From positions 690,542-752,529 of the forward strand of contig NMRA01000084.1 in NCBI GenBank assembly GCA_002633005.1: a stretch of DNA of 61,988 nt, written 5' to 3'. This document shows, in pieces, positions 54,151-61,988 of this stretch. A model generated the notes under the pieces. That model had not been told where the DNA came from. It saw nothing but the letters and a program-made list of their open reading frames with translations, and did not search any database. Each line of letters starts with the position of its first letter. Within the stretch, counting starts at the first letter, position 1. Position numbers and translations under genes: made by a program. The DNA comes from Phoronis australis. Taxonomy: Eukaryota; Phoronida; Phoronidae.

Positions 54151-55944
54151 CTTCCGAAACGCTGTTGTATTGGCGACCTCTTTTTCTTATCGGTGGCATA
54201 AGCGTGATGACCCCAACCGCTAAGATAACCATCAGGACAACTTCTCGGACACATAAGTGAAGTTCTACAGAACAAGATGTGCGCACCACACGTGAGCTAA
54301 GAGAGCTAACAGGGATCGCAAGAGGTTTGTAGAGAAATATATCAAAAAAGAGTGATACGTGTATTTGACAGCGACAATTTCGCAAGAAAATTCATTTCGC
54401 GCACTGGGAGTAACTTTCCCAGCAAAACTTTTCGCTGCGCTCGCTGTAAAATTAATTGAACTCTGAATATTATCTGATGGCAAGGTGCAAAGCATGGTGC
54501 AATGCAAATTAATCTGGGTGTCAGTGAAGTGCACGACAGGGGGGGCTGCGGGTACCTCATTTCTCTGAACACCTTGTCAGGGAGGCGAGGAGTGTTGAGG
54601 TACTCATCAGTGGCGCCACGCTTGTCAAAAGTGGATGTTATTGAATGCAACAACTCCCTTTCCGCGACACATGCGGGAGGACACGTGTCTGCACTGTAAC
54701 GGATCGTTCGAAGTCTTTGTAAACAAGGCAAAGTTGAAAACCTCTTAAACGTTCCACAAACTTACTATTCATTTAAGAAGCGTCACAAAACCAGTCTCAA
54801 TTCGTTCCTTGCTATGTTTGGATAACCCACCGCGCCAAGCCTGATCTCTATTCATCCCAAGCCCAGAAATCACTTCTACTTCCAGTAAGGAACAAGTTGA
54901 GAACAATTTCTTATAACGATAAAATAAGTGGTGTAAATAAAAAAAACAAGTCTTTGACGGAAGGCGATTCTATAGCAGTGCTACTCTAGATGTATCACGT
55001 AACTGTGCGCTTTTGGATAGTTTTTGGCAAATGATAGATAAAACGCCCGTTCTGCAGTCTTTTCAACTTGACGCCATCACCAAGTGACATAAATTCTCGT
55101 TTGCAATATGCCAATTAGCGTGTAATAATTAATGCACTCAAGTAATTTACGTGGGTAACGTTCGTCCATTTATTTGGCCAGCGATAGTCCAATTAAGTGG
55201 CATGATGACATCAACACAGGTTTTTGAATCGGCTAATATTTCTGCGCACGTCTTCGTGTCAGTAATGAAATTTGTTGCCGGAATTTTTGGCTTTGAAATT
55301 GTTGAGGGAAGATCGCTCCGATGCTGATCCCAGATTTCTAAAGGCAACGATGCGATTCTTATGTAGTTACACTTAAACTTGCTGGACCCGAGTTTGGTCA
55401 AAAGAGGTTTAGATTCAAATCAAACAGAACTTTGTGTACGTTACGTTATACATCAAAACAAATCATGATAGTTTGATCCAGCTACAGTACAGAATTTCTC
55501 TAAAACCAAGTGTCCTTGCATTCTCTGAAAGTAATAGTGGATATTTTAATCTGTATCCCCACAGAAGTCTAAAACATTGGTAATCAAGTGCCAACATGCT
55601 TATGGTAAAAAATCAAAAATTTGTGACTTCTCGTAATATCTTCAATTCCAATCAATTCAAACCCATTCAAAATACGTACAAAACAAGAATTCAATAACTT
55701 TAAATCATCAACACACTAGAGTCTTGATAAAGGTAACAAAATCTACTACCAAACTGCTATGAGAGGTCTATAGTACTGGATTCCAGCGTTATACTTACTT
55801 GCACAACTTTTCGCAGTATTCTCTGATTTTTGATTCGAGATCGGAGTCGGTCATTGCTACATCTTTCTGAATACCATTTGTGGGCGCCGACAGGACGGAG
55901 GCTAGGATTGTTGCGCACAGCATTATCCACAAGAGACTATCCAT
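54151..55944 (-). CDS. Secreted or single-pass membrane Cys-rich protein, unknown family
   Basis: A minus-strand spliced gene. Exon 55944-55799 starts with a clear signal peptide (MDSLLWIMLCATILASVLSA), reaches EYCEKLC and ends at CAA|GTAAGTAT. TTTTTATTTTCAG lies 17 bases before the ATG. Exon 55381-55151 joins in phase 2 (N49, KFKCNYIRIASLPLEIWDQH, then TKTCAEILADSKTCVDVIMP). It either stops at TAA (55149-55147), giving about 125 residues, or uses CCCAC|GTAAAT and joins in phase to 54693 (ADTCPPACVAERELLHSI; exon end 54556 or 54573). A later frame (54305-54151, VREVVLMVILAVGVITLM then PPIRKRGR) encodes a membrane helix with a basic stop-transfer, ending GGAAG|GTAAAA. The first two exons are well supported; the rest is inference. 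I know no match. Confidence 0.55.
54556..54693 (-). CDS. Cys-rich protein: possible third exon
   Basis: ACGATCCGTTACAG precedes a frame of the phase left by C|GTAAAT. It encodes ADTCPPACVAERELLHSI, then DKRGATDEYLNTPRLPDK. A donor AG|GTACCC (end 54556) or AAG|GTGTTC (end 54573) is possible. The overlapping frame INLHCTMLCTLPSDNIQSSI (about 54330-54515) also looks protein-like, so the structure here is unresolved. Confidence 0.4.
55147..55381 (-). CDS. Cys-rich secreted protein: second coding exon
   Basis: It follows acceptor ACTCGGGTCCAG and is in phase with the previous exon. It encodes C53 and two further cysteines (TKTC, SKTC) with one N-glycosylation site (NWT), and stops at TAA unless the overlapping donor C|GTAAAT is used. 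Confidence 0.6.
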
Positions 55945-55961
55945 TTCTACCTAACAACAGA
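55799..55961 (-). CDS. Cys-rich secreted protein: exon with start codon and signal peptide
   Basis: The exon lies between acceptor TTTTATTTTCAG (first base 55961) and donor CAA|GTAAGTAT. ATG is at 55944. Likely cleavage is after VLSA (residue 20), leaving PTNGIQKDVAMTDSDLESKI and then C44 and C48. Confidence 0.7.
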
Positions 55962-56590
55962 CTGAAAATAAAAATGTTATACGTTAGTATACTACAACCA
56001 CGGGTGGTGGATTACGGTGTTTTCCATGAAAATATAGTTGTTGGGTACAACTTAAGACGGTATCACATTACCGAATATTCATGCCTCGCTTTAAAAAACG
56101 TTTTTCGTTTTGTGCATAAGAAGTGGAAAACGTGGATTTATATCTATCATATAATGATATGCTATGTCCTGTCAGTTTAGGTCCATCTGGATTAGGTCAG
56201 GTAATTCCAAGTACCTCGAACATTTCCGCAGCCTCAAGCCTCCGCTCGGACCCGTGATATGTCCCGGATGCAAATGCACAGTTTCGAATATAAGCGAAGT
56301 GAAGTGGATGGTTCACCCGACGGTCGCGACATTGATAATTTACATTTTGTCTGGCGGTCACGTTTAGTCTGCGGCGCTCCTGTTTTGTGGTGGAGCGGTT
56401 ATGTTTTTGAGTGCGTCTGTCCCATATGATCCCGTAGATCCTGTTTAGTGGTGAGTTGGTCCGATTTGAAGGACCGGCGGTCATGTTTTGGGTCCGGCGG
56501 TCATGTTGTTTCGCACCCTGTATCATTATTAGCTTGAAAACGGCGGCGAGAAAGAAGACACCCCCGAGAGGATATCGCAACCCCCATCCT

Positions 56591-56850
56591 ACGAGAATCT
56601 TCTGGAATTTGTATCTTCAGCCTTGCGGAAAATCCCGCAAGACATCATTATCAGAGCATTCGAATGTTGATGGGCAAATGGTCCCTTCCGTATTATTCAA
56701 CCCCGGATTCGCGAACACATGGGCTACAACGCGGGTATCCAAGAGATGGACAGCATGCGCGCAAGTCGCGGGATCCCTACTCGGAGGTGGAAAGAAATTT
56801 GGAGGAGGAGCTGGATGAAAACATTGACATGGACTGAATACACGTAGATT
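56591..56850 (+). pseudogene. Degenerate DDE transposase C-terminal fragment (pogo-like?)
   Basis: One frame gives NLLEFVSSALRKIPQDIIIR then AFEC and a stop, resembling the W..I....I..SF..CGI tail of pogo/Tigger-type transposases. Another frame follows with REHMGYNAGIQEMDSMRASR. The match is short and broken. Confidence 0.3.
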
Positions 56851-57059
56851 AAGAGGTTTTCTTGCTGATTTTTATTTAAAACTGTTTCTATAGTAATAAA
56901 TGCATAGTTCGGCAACACTTCATTCGTTTTTATAATTGATAAATGCTCCACAAAACTGACTTTGTGACTAAAAGTTAACGCTAAGTGGGCTTTTAAAAGG
57001 AAATTTTCCAAATAAACGCACCACTTTCTGGACTCTTGACACGAGAAGTTGCACCACCA

Positions 57060-57160
57060 AATAAATTCCTATGGGCGTATATTCGGCCTAATTTTCCGAA
57101 TAAACGCACATGGGCGTTTCATCGGGTGGGCTTATCTACGGAAAACCCCGGTAGTAGCGC
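57060..57160 (+). repeat. Dispersed repeat end CTTATCTACGGAAA
   Basis: CCGAATAAACGC...GGGCTTATCTACGGAAAACCCCGGTAGTAG recurs at about 57790-57895. A reverse-complement relative (GTTTCATCGGGTGAGCC...) lies at about 61636-61690. This is a scattered repeat family with no coding content. Confidence 0.6.
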
Positions 57161-57204
57161 TTAAAATGATTCAGCAAAACACCAGAATAACAAGCCAGGC
57201 GCGC

Positions 57205-57294
57205 TTGACATCACGTACAGTTACCATTGACATCACGTACAGTTACCATTGACATCGCCTACAGTTACCATTGACATCACGTACTGTTACCATT
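57205..57294. repeat. Minisatellite, four 22-bp units
   Basis: TTGACATCACGTACAGTTACCA is repeated four times, with GCC for ACG in unit 3 and CTG for CAG in unit 4. Confidence 0.9.
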
Positions 57295-57787
57295 GTCACA
57301 AAAGCGCAAGCACTTTGCTGTAGAAGTGACATTTTTGGCACGAGGTCTTTGTTTGATACCGCGGAGTCTGAGATAACCGGCCAGCTAGCTGCATGAAGAC
57401 TGTGGTCAAAATAAGCTTTGTAGCAATGTATGTTGAGCTCCGTTAGACCCCGAAATGTCACACCCTCGAACTTGTTATTTTTTCACAATACGTGGTGAGA
57501 GTATTCAAGCCGAAGTTCATAGATTTTCTACTAAGTGTCCTTGGGTGCTATCAACTTTGCCACAAGTAGGTCTAGAAGGGTCATGCACATTAATTTTCTT
57601 GTCCCGCTGGGCAGATATCGCAAAAATCGATAAGTTGCTACACAATTAACGTTGTCAGCAGGTATCAACAGTACTATTAAGGACTACCAATCCACCCAGA
57701 AGGGCTGTTTCACTTACAAAAATACATATCGCGCATCATGCTGGTATTTACGTAGCCAAAATTGACTTTCTGTTTACACACCCCTTT

Positions 57788-57896
57788 TGCCGAATAAACG
57801 CCCGGGCGTTTATTGGTGTTACTAAAATGCCTGAAAATTTTCACTTTCCGAATACACGCCCAGGGGCTTATCTACGGAAACCCCGGTAGTAGGAAA
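57788..57896 (+). repeat. Dispersed repeat end, second copy
   Basis: It shares CCGAATAAACGC, GGGCTTATCTACGGAAA and CCCCGGTAGTAG with 57060-57160. The stretch 57900-59630 shows only an AT-rich simple stretch at about 58440-58480. Confidence 0.6.
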
Positions 57897-59689
57897 ATCG
57901 TGTTCTATAAAGCATACTTACGTGGTGACAAAATGAGAAATTTTCAAAAAAATTTTGCCACAAAAAGCGTTTTAACGAATTGAAGATGTTTTAACGAAAA
58001 TGTTTTCAAATCACAATTGCGAACACAATCTTTTTAGAGCTCAATGTGAACAAAAAGTTTGCTGTGCTAAATGGCCATGAACAGAGTTCTCCATGTCAAA
58101 GATGCGTTCTGAAATTTTCCAAAAATGGCTCGTTCACCTGTGTCGTTAATTCGGAACCAATCGATGATGCAAACTGTAAGAAATTGGACAATTAGATTCT
58201 CAGTTACACAGCGTTTGTACTGTTCACTACGGTTGAGACTAAAGAACATTTTAAATTGAATCTATTGAGAAAACTGTGGTATATTTTTACGCGAACCAAA
58301 TGCTGTGGCGTTCTAATCGCGGACGAGCAGGTATTTGTGCTTATTAAATTCGATCGATGGCAGCGATAGGTAAAGGTTTTGAATGATTTATTCATAGATT
58401 CAATAATCAACTGTAGAAGCTGAAAACCCTTAGCTGATAATTATTTTATTTAATTTATTTTATTTTATTTAATTATTAGCTGATATTTTTTGAAACTATT
58501 ACTATTCCTAACAAAACAATAACAGTCACAGAGTGAGCTTGGATAGCCAAATGTCACTAAAATGAAATGACACTGATACTGTATACCTTGCTGCGTAATG
58601 AAATAAGGTGAAAAGAAACACGAAAAGACACCCTACCTTCTATGCGTGACTTAACTTCTAGCACTCGGTTTTCGAAATTTATAGAGAACAATACGTCAAA
58701 ATGTTCCTATAGAAACATGATATTTAGCAACGCCTACACAAACCGCGTGACATCGAAAAGGCGTGTATTAGTTTCAGTTCAAGGTTCGCAACGGAAATCC
58801 TCAATATGAATGACGCTCAGCTAGTTTCTCAGGTTCCAATGCATCAAGATATTCACTGTTAAAACGTAGAGCTGCAAGAAATGGCTCTGTTTCATATGGT
58901 AAAGTGCTCTTGATTTGTTGAACTCCCGCTGACAAACTATAGAAGGATAACACATAAATGGGTTGAGTTCAGCAAACCAAAGGATCTGGCGAAAGAAGCT
59001 ACTGTGATAAGGTGCTTGGCTAGTAAATACCTCGCGAAGCCATAGGCGATCTTGCATTTTCGCGTGGTTCTCGGAACACAACAAAAAGGGCCAAACGTGA
59101 AATTGGTGACGGGGAGACTGGAATGAGTGACAGCCCAGGGGCATTTTCAGTGCTATGGAATGGTGGGGGGTGAAAACAGAATTGAAATGAGTTTCGATCG
59201 GTGGGAAGAAGGTATTTTGTGTAACCAACACTCCTCCCCGAAGGTTTACTAGTGTTTATAAGCAAAATATTCGAGCAAACACCAGGTATCATATTTTGAA
59301 ATATCCATGTTTGTAATGGTTAACCTTCGGTACAGATGTATTTCAAAATCTAGCAGCGATAACGCCCCTCGTAATTTGTCTTGAAAGTAATGTCGCATAA
59401 ACACGATAGTTCAAATATTTGAGACAGTCGTTTAATAAGGATGTTTGTAATGCCTTTTATGAGTGGACATTAAATATAATGAAATAATGGGTACTATAAA
59501 CATGAGTTGCGAGTTAGAAGTTCATAACATGCATGTTAAAACGGTGATAAACGCACCTTCCATCACAAAAAAGAACAATTCAAGCCATTTACCGTTATGA
59601 AATTAGTCTCGAATTGTTCGAATTCCTTAGTTAAAAGATAACAAAACTTGTCTTGATGATTTTAACCAATCCTCGTTCTGAACATTTAT

Positions 59690-60010
59690 GTCACAGATTG
59701 GGTATTATGGTTCTTGGTGGGTGATCTTTCCACACAGGTGTCTTGTAAGTCGTTAAAAAAAGTAGGTCACACTTGCCTGTTTAGCATACTTCGAAAGGAA
59801 TTTTCAAATTTTCCTACAAACTTTATACAGGGATATAGAGCACTATTTTGTCTCAAGGAATATTGAGTAATGGTCTGATATAACTTGCCCGAATTTTGAG
59901 AACCAGTTTTCCCCACTAAATAACGGGCGTCAAACTGGTTCTCAAAATGCGGGCACGTTATATCAGACTATTGCCAGGAATTGGATGGGAAAGTCGTTTT
60001 TAATATCTGT
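59690..60010 (+). repeat. Direct repeat copy 1, carrying a MITE insertion
   Basis: It matches 60490-60710 (CAGATTGG(G/A)TATTATGGTTC, TTTTCAAATTTTC, GGGAAAGTCGTTTTTAATAT) except for the 114-bp segment 59862-59975. Confidence 0.8.
59862..59975. mobile_element. 114-bp hairpin MITE with AGGAAT target duplication
   Basis: The arms share TCTGATATAACTTGCCCG/CGGGCACGTTATATCAGA and TTTTGAGAACCAGTTT/AAACTGGTTCTCAAAA. AGGAAT flanks both sides (59856-59861 and 59976-59981). The paralogous segment at about 60660 has one AGGGAATTTGATGGGG with no insertion. Confidence 0.8.
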
Positions 60011-60489
60011 TAATGGACAAAAATGGGATTTGGTATCCTTTAAATTGGAGGTGAATCCAGGGTTTCGAGGTAACTAACAGTACGCTGTTGTTTTGAAATC
60101 GGGCTCTACAACTTACCTTGTCACGGCGTGTCATTTTACGCCGTGTCAAGGGATAATGAACTGCCAGTTCACTTCTCGTCGTTGAGACTAAATTTATCAA
60201 TCAATCATTATTTATTGAAAATCAGATTTAGAGACAGTAAGCATGACCCCTCGTGACAGGCTCGTTTCGTCGGCTATAAAATTACAATTGGGAGAATAAA
60301 TAATTAAATAAATGAATAAGAGAAAAATAAACTATTAGCAGCAACTTGAAGGCGTTTGGATTGACATATCCTGATCAAAGGATATTAGCTCCTGTTTTGA
60401 TGATTTCAACTAATTCCATGCTAGTGCATCTTTGGCGTAAATATTGAAAGATAAATGTATGAGAACAATAAAAACTCGGACGCCCAATG

Positions 60490-60710
60490 TCCCAGATTGG
60501 ATATTATGGTTCTTGGTCAGTGGTCTTTCCCCACAGTTGCCTTATAATTCGATAAAAGCGGAGGTCACGCTTGCCCGTTTAGCAGACCTCGAAAGCAGTT
60601 TTCAAATTTTCTTTCAAACTTTTGAGGGATGTCGAGGGTTACAGAGCATTATTTTGCCTCAGGGAATTTGATGGGGAAAGTCGTTTTTAATATATGTTAA
60701 TCGGCCGAAC
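60490..60710 (+). repeat. Direct repeat copy 2, empty site
   Basis: It aligns with 59690-60010 across the insertion point without the hairpin (CTCAGGGAATTTGATGGGGAAAGTCG). Confidence 0.8.
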
Positions 60711-60828
60711 CCGGGTTTGTCATCCTACTGACAGAGAGCTCCATCTGAACAGGGCCTTTATAGTGAATTTACAATATTCTAGGATGTTTTCTTGGCAGTC
60801 GACATGCTCAATGAGGGTCTGCTTATCA

Positions 60829-61010
60829 GTGGCGGATCTACGGGGGGGGGGGTTCAGGGGGTTTAAACCCCCCCCCTCGGGCCAGGACCCAAAAAATTAA
60901 AAAAAAAAACAAAAGCGTCTCCAGCAAAACAAAAACGGCACCGCCAGCGTGTGTAAACCCCAAGTAAACCAACTTGGAAAAAATTGAGGGGGGTTGCATT
61001 GTGAACTGCT
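60829..61010 (+). mobile_element. GGCGGATC-family repeat copy
   Basis: It starts CAGTGGCGGATCTACGGGG, then poly-G, poly-C and an A-rich run (about 60893-60910). The right boundary is unclear. The stretch 61011-61730 shows no gene, only a tandem TACATGTACATG palindrome near 61340-61378. Confidence 0.5.
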
Positions 61011-61829
61011 GAGTCTTTGTGGCTCATCGGCAAAACGCGCGGGGATTTATTGTGCGCGCGCTTCCGTCGACACTTCTGAAGTGGCCAAGCATTTTAGATG
61101 GATTCAGCGCTGAAAGAGCAGTTCTATAGCTGATTTCTTTAGGTAACTAGCTTCTTTACTCTTAGATATATTTTGATTTCATTAGGGGAAATACTGCGGT
61201 GCCGCAACCCTGATATTCAGGCGAATTGACGTGCAACGTAACGTTTTTACCTTATCTGTCATGCCGTGTCATTCTATTACACTCCACACGTTTGTTTGTA
61301 ACTGATGTATAGTAAAGTTGTCTTGCGCAATATCATACAGTGTACATGTACATGAAATATTGTGTACATGTACATGTAACATTTTTGAAAAAAAATCTTT
61401 TTCCGAAGAATTGCTATTGTGGCGGGCGCCGTGGTCTGGTCGCGAGTCCGTTTGAAGACACACTCTATAACAAGTTATGTCTATACAAGGAATGACCAAG
61501 GGGGCACTCACATTGAGAAAGTGACCGCATTCGCGAAACGTGCGATGTTCAATAGGCCTCCTAAGGAGCCCTAGTTCCGACCTCAACACCTATCGTCTGT
61601 CTACCTGCAATAAGCACACTGCCGTCTTCTATACTGGGGATTTCCGCGGAAAGGCTCACCCGATGAAACGCTCATGCCCATGGGCATTTATTTGATATTA
61701 GTACTTCGGGTTTCAAGCGTTCAGACATTGGGACGTTTATTTCGAAAATTGCAAGAGATGCAAATAGGTCCTGGGATGCTTCGTCAAGGTTTGAAGTAGT
61801 CCATGATGAACGGGTCAAATTTAGTTGCG

Positions 61830-61988
61830 CATGTAAGTCTTTTGAATGGACTTGGCAACCTCAAGGGTCTTAGTGTCAACTGAGCTGCGAAACGAGATGC
61901 TGACATTGTAGAGGCTTACAAGCTCATTGACACAGCAGTTGACGAAGTGCAAGCGTTGGGAACAAACATCGAAGATATCTGGGTAGAA
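61830..61988 (+). pseudogene. hAT-type (DUF4371/ZMYM-like) transposase fragment, runs off the edge
   Basis: The frame SLLNGLGNLKGLSVN, one TGA, then AAKRDADIVEAYKLIDTAVD and EVQALGTNIEDIWVE resembles the alpha-helical part of hAT transposases of the DUF4371 kind (LQ.K..DI..A...I......L...R). The in-frame stop implies a dead copy. The remainder is outside the window. Confidence 0.5.

Noticed and set aside
56197-56580. 127-codon minus-strand ORF rich in Arg/Asn
   Set aside because: Crosses short GACCGCCGGACC-type repeats; no splice support or domain.
58821-59292. 136- and 90-codon overlapping minus-strand ORFs
   Set aside because: Mutually exclusive frames with random-looking composition and no signal peptide or domain.

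Overview
The window is nuclear DNA from a multicellular animal. Genes have introns with GT..AG junctions, are sparse, and sit among decayed transposons, MITEs and microsatellites. No bacterial-style operons, rRNA, tRNA or CRISPR array was found. The gene content (a DUF4062-NACHT protein of the NWD1 kind, a class A peptide GPCR, a multi-peptide neuropeptide precursor) and the Penelope, L1/Tx1-like, hAT and Harbinger-type repeats suggest a marine invertebrate. A deuterostome such as a hemichordate is my guess, but the sequence does not settle it. Exons were assigned by reading splice sites and checking phase by hand.

Left part (1-14.8 kb): the 5' half of a minus-strand NWD1-like gene. Ten in-phase coding exons run from about 12.76 kb down to 833 and encode about 475 residues, from the N-terminus through the DUF4062/TIR-like domain to the NACHT P-loop. 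The rest of the NACHT domain and any WD repeats lie beyond the left edge. A likely 5' UTR exon ends at 14630. The introns hold a broken Penelope-like RT, a 464-bp duplication on either side of an N (probably an assembly artefact), a dispersed repeat and a Harbinger-type MITE.

15-25 kb: mostly non-coding, with GACGT-rich tandem duplications, repeat fragments, a short broken reading frame at 20.4-20.7 kb and a possible distal promoter at 22.7 kb. 25.6-27.1 kb: an intact peptide-type GPCR in one coding exon (plus strand), with a poly(A) signal at 27.7 kb. 28-42 kb: a MITE, two L1-like LINE remnants (minus strand), inverted repeats and unassigned DNA.

42-46 kb: the most interesting part. A two-exon plus-strand gene encodes a 172-residue neuropeptide precursor (predicted QYMPYA, QKTLLKF-amide, QKSFSVY-amide and SFSIF-amide). 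Just before its first coding exon, in what looks like a 5' UTR intron, is a 1.18-kb near-perfect palindrome with a 9-bp flanking duplication. A GPCR and a peptide precursor about 17 kb apart on the same strand could be a ligand-receptor pair, but only experiment can show that.

46-62 kb: diverged 440-bp tandem repeats, triplet and TACATA microsatellites, MITEs and, at 54.1-56.0 kb on the minus strand, a spliced gene for a secreted or single-pass membrane cysteine-rich protein of no family I recognise. The right end contains a MITE with a paralogous empty site 0.7 kb away and a hAT-type transposase fragment running off the edge.
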